DNA from: Amycolatopsis acidicola
GTDB lineage: Bacteria; Actinomycetota; Actinomycetes; Mycobacteriales; Pseudonocardiaceae
Assembly (NCBI RefSeq): GCF_007713735.2
Contig: NZ_VMNW02000092.1
Coordinates: forward strand, 1 to 32,987
DNA: 32,987 bases
Direction of reading: 5' to 3'
Position 1 is the first letter of the stretch; every line of letters begins with the position of its first letter. The translations under genes and the position numbers were made by a program. Positions 6,996 to 14,833 of the stretch are shown here, one piece after another. The notes under the pieces were generated by a model. It was not told the origin of the DNA, did not search any database, and saw only the letters and a list, made by a program, of their open reading frames with translations.

Positions 6996-7199
6996 ATGAA
7001 CCGACTCCGCCCGGCGGCCTTCCTCGTCCGCGCCTGGTACGAGGACCGGTCCTTCCGCGCCAGGGTCAGCTACTTCCCCGGCCTCGACGGCGGTGGGCAG
7101 CCGGCGGTGCAGGCGATCACGGCCGACCCGGCCGAACTGCACGACCAGCTGGACGCGTGGCTGGCCACGCTTGCCCAGCCGGAAGAGGAAACCCGTTAG
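6996..7199 (+). CDS. Small hypothetical protein downstream of the SARP gene
   Basis: A 67-residue protein, MNRLRPAAFLVRAWYEDRSF at the start, ending in an acidic tail (QPEEETR). It has no signal peptide or membrane segment. The VRAWYEDRSFRARVSYFPGLDG pattern suggests a small beta-rich fold. It starts 66 bases after the SARP stop on the same strand and may be cotranscribed. Not recognised; no function is proposed beyond possible association with the regulator. Confidence 0.6.
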   Translation: MNRLRPAAFLVRAWYEDRSFRARVSYFPGLDGGGQPAVQAITADPAELHDQLDAWLATLAQPEEETR

Positions 7200-7277
7200 C
7201 GCGGCCCCACACCGAAGGCGCTCGCCGTAACAGACGTTATACAGCGCCTCGCCTCGTGAGCCGCGTCCCGAAGTATC

Positions 7278-7325
7278 AGCATGCTTGCACTTATCGCCGA
7301 ATCCGGCCTATGGTGTCAGCATGCT
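7278..7325 (+). promoter_or_regulatory. Promoter and twin palindromes before the flavin reductase gene
   Basis: TTGCAC (7285-7290), an 18-base spacer and TATGGT (7309-7314) form a good promoter whose transcription start would fall on the ATG at 7321, giving a leaderless mRNA. The 11-mer TCAGCATGCTT occurs at 7276-7286 and 7316-7326. Each copy contains the palindrome AGCATGCT (7278-7285 and 7318-7325), so two copies exactly 40 bases apart bracket the promoter as a candidate operator pair. Confidence 0.55.
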
Positions 7326-7809
7326 TACGGTCCACTCCGATCCCGCCCGGTTCCGGTCGGTGCTCGGGCACTTCGCCACCGGCGTCGCCGCGATCACGGC
7401 TCGTGACGGGGCCGGGAAACCGGTCGGCATGGCGGTTTCCTCGTTCACTTCGGTCTCGCTGAGGCCGCCGCTCGTCGCCTTCCTGCCCGGTAAATCGTCG
7501 ACGACGTTCCCCGCCATCGCCGCGCACGGGACGTTCTGCGTGAACGTGCTCTCCGCCGGCCAGGAACCGGTCTGCCGCGCGCTCGCGGTTTCCGGCGGGG
7601 ACAAGTTCGCGGGCCTGGACTGGCGTCCCGGCCCGCACGGCGACCCGGTGCTCGACGGGGTCACGGCGTGGATCGGCTGCACGGTCGAAACGGTGCACGA
7701 CGCCGGAGACCACTACATCGTGCTCGGCCGCGTCGACGAACTCGACGCGGACCCGGGCTCCTCCCCGCTGCTCTTCTACCGCAGCGGCTACGGGCGGCTC
7801 GCTTCCTGA
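7321..7809 (+). CDS. Flavin reductase (FMN-binding, HpaC-like)
   Basis: A 162-residue flavin_reduct-domain protein. RFRSVLGHFATGVAAITA opens the split-barrel. AVSSFTSVSLRPPLVAFLP is the characteristic flavin-binding segment, and FCVNVLSAGQ and the late histidine region HDAGDHYIVLGRVDEL are typical too. It reduces FMN or FAD with NAD(P)H and hands it to a partner monooxygenase. The LLM-class monooxygenase at 10570-11592 is the natural partner, making this a two-component system. The ATG at 7321 has no Shine-Dalgarno but fits a leaderless start. A TTG in frame at 7285 is an alternative but lies inside the promoter. It is the first gene of a long plus-strand operon. Confidence 0.9.
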   Translation: MLTVHSDPARFRSVLGHFATGVAAITARDGAGKPVGMAVSSFTSVSLRPPLVAFLPGKSSTTFPAIAAHGTFCVNVLSAGQEPVCRALAVSGGDKFAGLDWRPGPHGDPVLDGVTAWIGCTVETVHDAGDHYIVLGRVDELDADPGSSPLLFYRSGYGRLAS

Positions 7810-7840
7810 ACTCCCGGCGACCTCAAAGGAGAGGCCTGTC

Positions 7841-9115
7841 ATGACCGCACCTTCGGCCCGCACCCTCAGACGCACCACACTCGCCGCCGCGATCGGCAAC
7901 ACGGTGGAGACCTACGACTACGCCGTCTACGGCTTCCTCGCCACCGTGCTCGCCAAGATCTTCTTCCCGGCCGCGAGCCCCGGCACGGCGCTGCTGTCGT
8001 CGTTCGCCGTGTTCGGTTCCGCCTTCCTGGCCCGGCCCGCGGGCGCGCTCGTCTTCGGCCCGGTCGCCGACCGGCTCGGGCGGCGGCCCGCGCTCGTCGC
8101 GTCACTGCTGCTGATGGCCGGGGTGAGCACGGTCATCGGCCTGCTCCCGGCGACCGCGAGCATCGGCATCGCGGCCCCGATCCTGTTGGTACTGCTGCGT
8201 TTCGCGCAGGGACTGGCCGCGGGCGGCGAGTACACCACCGCGCTGATCTACGTCGCCGAATTCGCCCCGCCGCACCGGCGTGGCGCGCTGTCGGCACGGG
8301 TGCAGGTGGGCAGCCTCGCCGGCCTGCTCACCGGCGCGATCGTGGTGCTTTCGCTCAACGCGGCGCTCACCACGCAGCAGATGCTGGCCTGGGGCTGGCG
8401 CGTGCCGTTCCTGCTCGCGCTGCCGATCGGCGCGGTGGGGCTGTATCTGCGGAGCAAGCTCGGCGAGACGCCGGAGTTCACCGCCGCCCGCACCCCGCGG
8501 CAGCGGACATCGTGGAGCGCGGTCCTGCTGCTCACCGGAGTCTCGGTGCTGCACGTGATCGGGTTCTACATGGTGTACACGTACCTGCAGAACTACCTGA
8601 TCCAGCACCACCTTTCCCCCGTCACGGCCACCACCGTCATCGCCTTCGCGCTGTTCGTCGGGCTCTTCCTCGTGATCGCGGGCGGCAAGCTCGCCGACCG
8701 CAAGGGCAAGGCGCCCGTGCTGCTGGGCACGTCGCTCGCGGTGCTCGTGGTGACCTATCCCCTGTTCGCCGCGCTCTCCGCGACGCCGCCGCTGTGGCTG
8801 ATGGTGTGCTGCACCCTCGTGCTGTCCGCGGGCCCCGCGTTGTACTCGGGCGTCGCGCCGATCACCTACATCGAGCTCGTCCCGGTGCGGGTCCGGGGCA
8901 GTGTCGTGGCCTTGTCGTACAACGTCGTCGTGGCCGTGCTCGGCGGTTCCGCGGTGTTCGTCTGCCAGGCGCTCGTCGAGGCCACCGGCGATCCACGCTC
9001 CCCCGCCTACCTGCTCCTCGCGGCCGCCGCCGTCAGCGCCGTGGCCGCGGTCGCTTTCGCCCGCCATTCCGCCAAGGAGCCCGATTCCGCCCCCGCACTG
9101 GAGACCAGCCGATGA
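7841..9115 (+). CDS. MFS transporter, metabolite:H+ symporter (MHS) type
   Basis: A 424-residue membrane protein with about 12 predicted hydrophobic segments. IGNTVETYDYAVYGF near the N-terminus corresponds to the IGN-xxEWYDF motif of MHS-type organic acid symporters (ShiA/ProP/KgtP group), and GPVADRLGRRPAL is the loop 2-3 MFS signature. RFAQGLAAGGEYTTALIYVAEFAPPHRRG contains the G-GGE motif of this subgroup. The second half has GGKLADRKGK. An AAAGGAG site precedes the ATG. It probably imports the acidic substrate of the operon. Its stop overlaps the next start as ATGA. Confidence 0.88.
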   Translation: MTAPSARTLRRTTLAAAIGNTVETYDYAVYGFLATVLAKIFFPAASPGTALLSSFAVFGSAFLARPAGALVFGPVADRLGRRPALVASLLLMAGVSTVIGLLPATASIGIAAPILLVLLRFAQGLAAGGEYTTALIYVAEFAPPHRRGALSARVQVGSLAGLLTGAIVVLSLNAALTTQQMLAWGWRVPFLLALPIGAVGLYLRSKLGETPEFTAARTPRQRTSWSAVLLLTGVSVLHVIGFYMVYTYLQNYLIQHHLSPVTATTVIAFALFVGLFLVIAGGKLADRKGKAPVLLGTSLAVLVVTYPLFAALSATPPLWLMVCCTLVLSAGPALYSGVAPITYIELVPVRVRGSVVALSYNVVVAVLGGSAVFVCQALVEATGDPRSPAYLLLAAAAVSAVAAVAFARHSAKEPDSAPALETSR

Positions 9116-10092
9116 GCACACTGTCCATTCCGGACGCCCGCGCGCTCGCCACCGACGCGATGACCGCCGCCGGGCACACCCCCGCCGAAGCCGCGATCAT
9201 CGCCGACCACCTGATCGACTGCGAGCTGCGCGGCCTGTCCTTCGGCGGGCTCGCCCGCGCGGTGTCGATCGCCGAACGGGCCGATGGTCCGCGGAGTCCG
9301 ATGAGGACAGTCGCGGAAACGCCCGTGTCGGCCACGATCGACGGCGGCGACCAGGTGGGTTACCTCGTCGCCGCGCGAGCGCTGGACGTCGCACTCGAAA
9401 AGGCGCGGGCGCACGGGATCGCCGTCGTGGGTGCCCGGAACACCTGGTACACCGGGATGTTCTCGTACTACCTGGAGAGAGCGGCCGAGGCCGGGTTCGC
9501 CGGGATGATCGCGGGCAGCGGGCCCGCGGCCGTCGCGCCACATGGCGGTACCGAGGGCCGGTTCGGCACCAACCCGATCGCGTTCGGCTTCCCGGCCGAA
9601 CCGGCGCCGGTCATCTGGGACATCGGGACCTCCTCGGTGATGTACGGCGAAGTCGTGCTCAAATCGCGGCTCGGCGAGGAACTCCGTCCTGGCCAGGCTT
9701 TCGACGCCGCGGGCGCACCGACCGTGGACCCGAAGGCCGCACTCGAAGGCGCGTTCACCGTGTGGGGCGGGCACAAGGGTTCCGGGCTCGCCATGGTCGT
9801 CCAGCTGCTCGGCATGTTGTCCGGCGCGGCGGCCGATCCGCCGGGGCTGTCCGACTGCGGGTTTTTCGTGCTGCTGCTGAATCCCGGTATGCTGACCGAC
9901 GCGGGCGACTACCGGAAGCGCGTGACGGAATTCGCCGACTCGCTCCGCGCGACCCGTCCGGCCGAAGGCGGTGACGCGGTGCGGGTCCCCTTCGACCGCT
10001 CCGCGGCTTGCCGGGCCGAGACGCTCCGGCGCGGCACCATCGAGGTTCCCGAGCGGATCGTGCACGCACTGCGCGAGATTTCCCATGCCTGA
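9112..10092 (+). CDS. LDH2/malate dehydrogenase-like oxidoreductase lacking canonical histidines
   Basis: A 326-residue member of the Ldh2/YiaK/AllD oxidoreductase fold. Conserved parts include ARALDVALEKARAHGIAVVGARN, GTNPIAFGFPAE (NAD(P)-binding region), DPKAALEGAFTVWGGHKGSGLAMV and the C-terminal helix. In the family the segment RGHDSHGVxRL carries the catalytic histidine (His44 in YiaK). Here the same place reads RGLSFGGLARA, with glycine 45 instead. The second family hallmark NSNHFG reads NTWYTG. Both histidines are therefore missing while the scaffold and cofactor motifs look intact, so the reaction may differ or be lost. It starts within the transporter stop (ATGA). The hotdog gene overlaps its end by 8 bases. 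Confidence 0.8.
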   Translation: MSTLSIPDARALATDAMTAAGHTPAEAAIIADHLIDCELRGLSFGGLARAVSIAERADGPRSPMRTVAETPVSATIDGGDQVGYLVAARALDVALEKARAHGIAVVGARNTWYTGMFSYYLERAAEAGFAGMIAGSGPAAVAPHGGTEGRFGTNPIAFGFPAEPAPVIWDIGTSSVMYGEVVLKSRLGEELRPGQAFDAAGAPTVDPKAALEGAFTVWGGHKGSGLAMVVQLLGMLSGAAADPPGLSDCGFFVLLLNPGMLTDAGDYRKRVTEFADSLRATRPAEGGDAVRVPFDRSAACRAETLRRGTIEVPERIVHALREISHA

Positions 10093-10558
10093 CAGCGATT
10101 CCTTCACCATCGAACCGTCGTCGTCCGGCCGGATGCTGTGCGGGGGCTGCGTTCCGGACGGCGTCTGCCGCCTCGGCGTCGAACCGCGAGACGGGATGTG
10201 GTTCGACGTGACCTGTCCCCGGCACTGGCAGGGTGGGCCCGGGGTGGCGCACGGCGGCTGGATCGCCGCGGCGTTCGACGACGTGCTGAACACCGCCGCG
10301 CTGCGCACGGAGCCCCGGATGGTCACGAAATCGCTGTCCGTGGAGTACCTGCGCCCGGTGCCGGTGGACCGGAAACTCGCCGTACTGGCCAGGATCGAGC
10401 GGCACGAAGGTCGCGAGTGGACAGTCTCGGCCCGGATGACGCTCGGCGCGGACACGCTGGCCACCGCCCACGCGGAACTGCGCACGAGACGTCCGGACCA
10501 CTACTCCCGGCACGAGCACTGGCTCGCCGGACTTCCCTTACCCACCAACGAGAACTAG
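10085..10558 (+). CDS. PaaI-like hotdog-fold acyl-CoA thioesterase
   Basis: A 157-residue single hotdog domain. PGVAHGGWIAAAFDDVLNTAA corresponds to the HGG-xxxxxxD/E active-site helix of PaaI-type thioesterases, and TKSLSVEYLRPVPVDRKL is the second conserved strand. The N-terminal C-G-G-C (LCGGC at about residues 18-22) resembles the extra segment of many actinobacterial thioesterase-superfamily proteins. It likely hydrolyses or edits a CoA thioester in the operon's pathway, which also has an acyl-CoA ligase. It overlaps the LDH2-like gene and is followed 11 bases later by the LLM gene. Confidence 0.85.
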   Translation: MPDSDSFTIEPSSSGRMLCGGCVPDGVCRLGVEPRDGMWFDVTCPRHWQGGPGVAHGGWIAAAFDDVLNTAALRTEPRMVTKSLSVEYLRPVPVDRKLAVLARIERHEGREWTVSARMTLGADTLATAHAELRTRRPDHYSRHEHWLAGLPLPTNEN

Positions 10559-10569
10559 AGGAGGACAGC

Positions 10570-11592
10570 ATGGTCGACTTCTTTACCGGCCTGCAACCAC
10601 TGGAGGCCGACGAGACCGACCCGGGACCGATGCTGGAGCGGGTCCGCGAACTGGATCGCTCCGAGGTGATCGACCGCGTGCTCATCGGCTACTCGTCGAC
10701 GTGGCCGCACAACCACGCCACCGCGCCGTTCGCGCTGGCGGCGTCGGAGAAGTTCTCGCCGATCGTCGCGCACCGGCCCGGGGTGATGCCGCCCGTCGCC
10801 GCAGCCCGCTACTTCGCCACGCTCGACGTGCTTGCCCGGGGCAGGCTCGCGATCAACGTGGTCGTCGGCGGTTCCGACAAGGACCTCCGGCGCGAATCCG
10901 ACGACCTGCCCAAGGCCGAGCGCTACCGGCGCGCCGTCGAGTACCTGGACGTCGTCCGGCGCACCTGGACCGCGACCGAGCCCTTCGACCACCACGGCGA
11001 GTACTACACGGCCGAGGCGGTCAAGATCCTCACCAGGCCGGTGCAGGGCGAGGTGCCGATCTTCATGGGCGGCGAGAGCGACGAGGCCGTGGACTTCGGT
11101 GCCCGACACGCGGATCTGTACATGCTGTGGGGAGAACCGTTCGCGGGCACCAAGGAACGCATCGACCGGGTCAACGCGGCGGCCGGACGCTATCAGCGGG
11201 AGATGAAGTTCTCCCTGAGCCTGCGGTTGTTCCTCGGCGACACCGATGACGAGGCGTGGGCGAAGGCGCGGGCGGTGGAGCGGCAGATCGCCGAGGCGTC
11301 CGGGAAGTTCCTGCGCTCGTCGTCCACCGACACCTCGGTGGGGCGGCAGCGCGCGCTGGCGCTCACCGACGAGGAGCTGCACGACGACTGTTTCTGGACC
11401 GGGCTCACCAAACTCCTGGGTGGCTTCGCCAACTCGCAGGCGCTCGTCGGCACCGAGGAGCGCATCCTGGACACCCTGGGCCGCTACCGCGACCTCGGCG
11501 TCGGCGCGTTCCTGGTGAGCACCGGCGCGGAGGCCGCGTGGGACCCGGCGCTCGAAGGATTCCTGGCGCGGGCCAAGAAGGAGCTGGCATGA
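10570..11592 (+). CDS. LLM-class flavin-dependent monooxygenase (SsuD-like)
   Basis: A 340-residue luciferase-like TIM barrel. LIGYSSTWPHNHATAPFALA, HRPGVMPPVAAARYFATLD, GRLAINVVVGGSDKDLRRESDD, LPKAERYRRAVEYLDVVRR and VPIFMGGESDEAVDFGARHAD are the order and spacing of the alkanesulfonate monooxygenase/SsuD branch. It uses reduced FMN and O2, here most likely supplied by the flavin reductase at 7321-7809. The ATG at 10570 follows AGAGGAGGA. Its stop overlaps the acyl-CoA ligase start (ATGA). Substrate unknown; CoA ligase and lyase neighbours suggest an organic acid rather than a sulfonate. Confidence 0.9.
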   Translation: MVDFFTGLQPLEADETDPGPMLERVRELDRSEVIDRVLIGYSSTWPHNHATAPFALAASEKFSPIVAHRPGVMPPVAAARYFATLDVLARGRLAINVVVGGSDKDLRRESDDLPKAERYRRAVEYLDVVRRTWTATEPFDHHGEYYTAEAVKILTRPVQGEVPIFMGGESDEAVDFGARHADLYMLWGEPFAGTKERIDRVNAAAGRYQREMKFSLSLRLFLGDTDDEAWAKARAVERQIAEASGKFLRSSSTDTSVGRQRALALTDEELHDDCFWTGLTKLLGGFANSQALVGTEERILDTLGRYRDLGVGAFLVSTGAEAAWDPALEGFLARAKKELA

Positions 11593-13178
11593 CGGCAACG
11601 ATCGCCGACGGCACGGTGAGCGGGCTGATCGCCGAACGCGCGGCGGCCCACCCGGACAAGACAGCGCTCGTGTTCGGCGAGACCGAGTTGAGCTACGGCG
11701 AACTCGACGAGGTCACCACGTCGGTGGCGCGCGGGCTCGTCGCCGCGGGCGGCGCGCCCGGCACGTCCGTCGGGGTGTTCCTGCCCAACCGGCCCGAGTA
11801 CCTCTACGCCGTGCTCGGCATCGCCCGCGCCGGGCTGGTCGAGGTGCCGGTCAACACCGCCTACAAGGGCTCTTTCCTCGACCACGCCCTGAACAGCACG
11901 GACGTGCGGATCCTGGTCACCGAAGCGGCGTTACTCGACCTGGTGGCCGAGCTCCCGGAGGTGCCCGCCGCGCTGCGCACGGTCGTGCTGCTCGACGAAC
12001 CGCGCCGCGTGCCTGCCGGGGTGAACGTGCTGAGCTGGAAGGAACTCCTGCACTCCGGGAGTCCCTCGCCGCTGCCGGTGGTCACGCCAGGAGATCCGTT
12101 CGCGATCCTGCTGACGTCGGGCACGACCGGGCGCAGCAAGGGCGTCGTCGTGCCGAACCTGATGCCGCTGGTCGGCGGGCGGGAATGCGCTCAGCAGATG
12201 GGCACGACCGCGGACGAGCGGCTCTACACCTGCCTGCCGCTGTTCCACGGGGCCGCGCAGATCAACATCTCCCTCCACTGCTTCTGCGCGGGCGCCACGC
12301 TGGTGCTCGGCCGCCGCTTCAGCGCCAGCGGGTTCTGGGACGAAGTGCGCGCGCACCGGGTCACCCAGTTCAACGCGCTGGGCTCGATCCTGCCGATGCT
12401 GCTGGCGCAGCCACCGTCCGAACGCGACCGTGAGCACCAGGTGCGCAAGCTGTTCGCCGCGCCCGCGCCGGCCCAGATCCTGCACCCGTTCGAGGAGCGG
12501 TTCGGGGTGCACATCGTCGAGGGCTACGGGCTCACCGAGATCAAGAACGTGCTCTACAACCCTTTGGACGCCAGGAAAGTCGGCTCGATCGGGCTGCCGA
12601 CGGAGAGCTCGGTCCTGGAGGTGCACGACGAGTCCGGGAACCGCGCCGCGCCCGGGCAGGCCGGGGAGATCGTCTACCGGCCGAAGCTGGCGAACATCAT
12701 GTTCTCCGGCTACCACCGGGACCCGGCCGCGACGGTGGCGACGATGCGGGATCTGTGGTGGCACACCGGGGATCTCGGCTACACCGACGAAGACGGCTAC
12801 TTCTACTTCATCGACCGCAAGAAGGACGCGCTGCGCCGCCGGGGCGAAAACATCTCGTCGCACGAGGTGGAATCGGTGCTGCTCGCGCATCCCGGGGTGG
12901 TCGCGGCCGCCGCCGTCGCCACGCCGTCGGAGCTGGGCGAGGACGAGGTGCTCGCCGTACTGCAGGTCGAACCGGGGCAGCGGCTGGACTTCCGCGCGCT
13001 GTTCGAGCACTGCGACCGGGCGATGCCGCATTTCATGGTGCCGCGCTACTACAAGGCGGTCGAGGAGATGCCCGCGACGCCGACCGGCAAGGTCCGCAAG
13101 AACGCCGTGCGGGAGCTGGGCCGCGAAGGCGCCTGGGACGCGCAGGCCGCCGGACTGAAACCGACCCGCCATGTCTGA
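11589..13178 (+). CDS. AMP-forming acyl-CoA ligase (crotonobetaine/fatty-acyl type)
   Basis: A 529-residue ANL-superfamily adenylate-forming enzyme. The P-loop is LLTSGTTGRSKGVV, the aromatic-acid/AMP motif is VEGYGLTEIKN, and WWHTGDLGYTDEDGYFYFIDR with KKDALRRRGENISSHEVE is the hinge. The catalytic lysine lies in TPTGKVRKN near the end. The RRRGENISS hinge is that of the CaiC-like crotonobetaine/carnitine-CoA ligases. It activates a carboxylic acid with ATP and CoA, presumably the imported substrate or an oxidised product. It overlaps the monooxygenase gene by 4 bases and the lyase-like gene by 8, so it is tightly operonic. Confidence 0.93.
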   Translation: MTATIADGTVSGLIAERAAAHPDKTALVFGETELSYGELDEVTTSVARGLVAAGGAPGTSVGVFLPNRPEYLYAVLGIARAGLVEVPVNTAYKGSFLDHALNSTDVRILVTEAALLDLVAELPEVPAALRTVVLLDEPRRVPAGVNVLSWKELLHSGSPSPLPVVTPGDPFAILLTSGTTGRSKGVVVPNLMPLVGGRECAQQMGTTADERLYTCLPLFHGAAQINISLHCFCAGATLVLGRRFSASGFWDEVRAHRVTQFNALGSILPMLLAQPPSERDREHQVRKLFAAPAPAQILHPFEERFGVHIVEGYGLTEIKNVLYNPLDARKVGSIGLPTESSVLEVHDESGNRAAPGQAGEIVYRPKLANIMFSGYHRDPAATVATMRDLWWHTGDLGYTDEDGYFYFIDRKKDALRRRGENISSHEVESVLLAHPGVVAAAAVATPSELGEDEVLAVLQVEPGQRLDFRALFEHCDRAMPHFMVPRYYKAVEEMPATPTGKVRKNAVRELGREGAWDAQAAGLKPTRHV

Positions 13179-14097
13179 GGAGATCCCGGTGCGCATCAGG
13201 GAAATCGCCCCACGCCTGACTTTCCAGGACCACGTCGTGGCGACCGAGGTGAAACTGGAGCTGGTGCGGCGGCTCGTTTCGGCCGGGGTGCGGTCGTTCG
13301 AGCTGTCGTCGTTCGTGCGGCCGGATCTCGTGCCGGGGCTGGCCGATGCGGCCGAAGTGTTCGCGGCCGCAAGGGAAATCCCCGGGCTCACGCTCGATTG
13401 CTGTGTCGGCAACGCGCGCGGCCTCTCGCGTGCGGCGGACGCGGGCGCGGACAGCGCGTACTTCCTGCTGTCGGCCGACGAAGAGTTCGCCCGCGCCAAC
13501 ATCGGGCGGTCCACCGGGGAGTCCCTGGCGGAGCTGGGCCGGATGACCTCGGTCCCGGGGATCACGCTGGGCACGTACGTGATCTTCGCGTGGGGCGGCC
13601 CGTCCGGCCCGGCGCGCGGGGCGGAGGAGTTCGAGCCGCTGGCGCGGCGGCTGCTCGACCTCGGCGTGGACCGGTGGATCCTGGCCGATTCGTCGGGGTA
13701 CGCGGCGCCGCCGCAGATCCGCGCGCTCGTCGAGGCCGCGCTGGAGTTCGTGGCGGGCGAGAACCTGTCGGTGCAGATCCACGACGGACGCGGGATGGGG
13801 CTGGCCGCGTTGCCCGCGCTGGTCGAGCTGGGTGTCGGGACGATCGACACATCGCTCGCGGGCAGTGGCGGTCATCCCGCGATGCCCGGGTCGCAGGGCG
13901 GCGGGCTGTGCACCGAGGACGCCGTGCAGCTGCTCGAACTCTCCGGCGTGCGAACGGGAATCGACCTGGGGCGGCTTGTCGATGCGGCGAACTGGCTCGC
14001 CGAAGAGGCCGGCGCGCCCGCGAAGGGTTTCGTGCGGCACGCCGGTCCGGTTCCCGGTGCCGGGGAACGCGCGCGGCCGGTGGCCTTCACCTGGTGA
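13171..14097 (+). CDS. HMG-CoA lyase-like TIM-barrel protein with degenerate metal site
   Basis: A 308-residue HMGL-like barrel. It retains FELSSFVRPDLVPGLADA (canonical IEVTSFVSPKWVPQMAD, E44 kept), the FAW-GG segment, DSSGYAAPPQ and GVGTIDTSLAGSGGHPAMPG. The N-terminal VGPRDGLQ signature is IAPRLTFQ, so the metal-ligand Asp becomes Leu16. The HCHD metal motif is QIHD, leaving only H204. The catalytic-loop Cys is His235, and the metal-ligand Asn of GNxATED is Gly245. Three of the four known divalent-metal ligands of human HMGCL are thus replaced. It may be a divergent lyase, use another mechanism, or be non-catalytic. It is the last enzyme of the operon. Confidence 0.82.
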   Translation: MSEEIPVRIREIAPRLTFQDHVVATEVKLELVRRLVSAGVRSFELSSFVRPDLVPGLADAAEVFAAAREIPGLTLDCCVGNARGLSRAADAGADSAYFLLSADEEFARANIGRSTGESLAELGRMTSVPGITLGTYVIFAWGGPSGPARGAEEFEPLARRLLDLGVDRWILADSSGYAAPPQIRALVEAALEFVAGENLSVQIHDGRGMGLAALPALVELGVGTIDTSLAGSGGHPAMPGSQGGGLCTEDAVQLLELSGVRTGIDLGRLVDAANWLAEEAGAPAKGFVRHAGPVPGAGERARPVAFTW

Positions 14098-14107
14098 GTC
14101 CGGCTTG

Positions 14108-14113
14108 TACGCT
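14108..14113 (+). promoter_or_regulatory. Putative -10 of a leaderless MarR gene
   Basis: TACGCT is followed by exactly 6 bases and then the GTG start at 14120, the same geometry seen before several other regulators in this window. The -35 is weak (CTTCAC near 14085). Confidence 0.35.
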
Positions 14114-14119
14114 GGGCCG

Positions 14120-14602
14120 GTGACAGAACGTGGCGCACCCGACGAGGACGCGGTCGAGGAGGCGGGCTACCTCCTCGACGCCGTCACCCGGCTCCAGCGT
14201 GCCGTCGAGCGGATCGGCAACCTCCGGCTGCGGCCGTGGGAGATGACCATGTCGAGCTATGTGGCGCTGCGGATCCTGGCCGGGCGGCCGGATCTCACGC
14301 TCGGCCAGCTCTCGCGGCGGTGCTTCGTGCGGCCGCAGACCATGACGCGGATCGTCGCGCAGCTGGAGAAGCGGGAGTTCGTCGAGCGCAGCCCGCACCC
14401 GCACAACAACAGCGCGATCTCGCTGGCGGTGACGGAGCTGGGCCGGCGGATGCTGCGCGAGATGAGCGACGAGGTGGACAAGGTCACCACGACGGTCACG
14501 AGCGCGCTGGGCCCCGGCGAGGTCGCGAAGTTCAACACCACCCTCCGCGACTGCGCGGTCCGCATCGAGACCGAGGCCGCGGAACTGTCCAAAAAGGAGT
14601 GA
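14120..14602 (+). CDS. MarR-family transcriptional regulator
   Basis: A 160-residue winged-helix MarR protein. The dimerisation helix VEEAGYLLDAVTRLQRAVERI leads to the wHTH: LTLGQLSRRCFVRPQTMTRIVAQLEKREFVERSPHPHNNSAISLAVTELGRR, with the wing at HPHNNSA and a C-terminal helix. The GTG at 14120 lies 22 bases after the lyase-like gene and has no ribosome binding site but a TANNNT hexamer exactly 6 bases upstream. It probably regulates the catabolic operon in front of it, perhaps through the twin palindromes at 7276-7326. The ligand may be an intermediate such as an acyl-CoA or acid; this is inference. Confidence 0.9.
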   Translation: MTERGAPDEDAVEEAGYLLDAVTRLQRAVERIGNLRLRPWEMTMSSYVALRILAGRPDLTLGQLSRRCFVRPQTMTRIVAQLEKREFVERSPHPHNNSAISLAVTELGRRMLREMSDEVDKVTTTVTSALGPGEVAKFNTTLRDCAVRIETEAAELSKKE

Positions 14603-14691
14603 TCAGCCTGGTGGGGTGGCTGGTGGCGGCGGCTGGTGGCGGCCGCACGGGACCACGCGCGTGCCCCTGGCGGCACGGCGGCACGGCGACC

Positions 14692-14771
14692 GATCACGGC
14701 CGCACCCCGATGCCCGCCACCCGCCTGGCCCGCCCGGCAGATCACGGCAACCACCCAATCCCCGCCACCCG
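14692..14771 (+). repeat. Imperfect direct repeat of about 32 bp in a convergent intergenic region
   Basis: GATCACGGC followed by a CCGCCACCCG end recurs at 14692-14723 and 14740-14771, with substitutions between. The 231-base gap 14603-14833 between convergent genes is otherwise CCACC-rich, low-complexity sequence with no gene seen and no U-tract terminator. Confidence 0.35.
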
Positions 14772-14833
14772 AACACCACCCGCGCGACCCACCCGGTCGG
14801 CGGCCGCCGCGATCCACCGCGACCGCCGCGCCG

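Noticed and set aside
14603..14833. Possible RNA gene or terminator between the MarR and hydrolase genes
   Set aside because: Only CCACC-rich low-complexity sequence and a weak 48-bp-spaced repeat are seen; no stable stem with a U-tract was found by eye.
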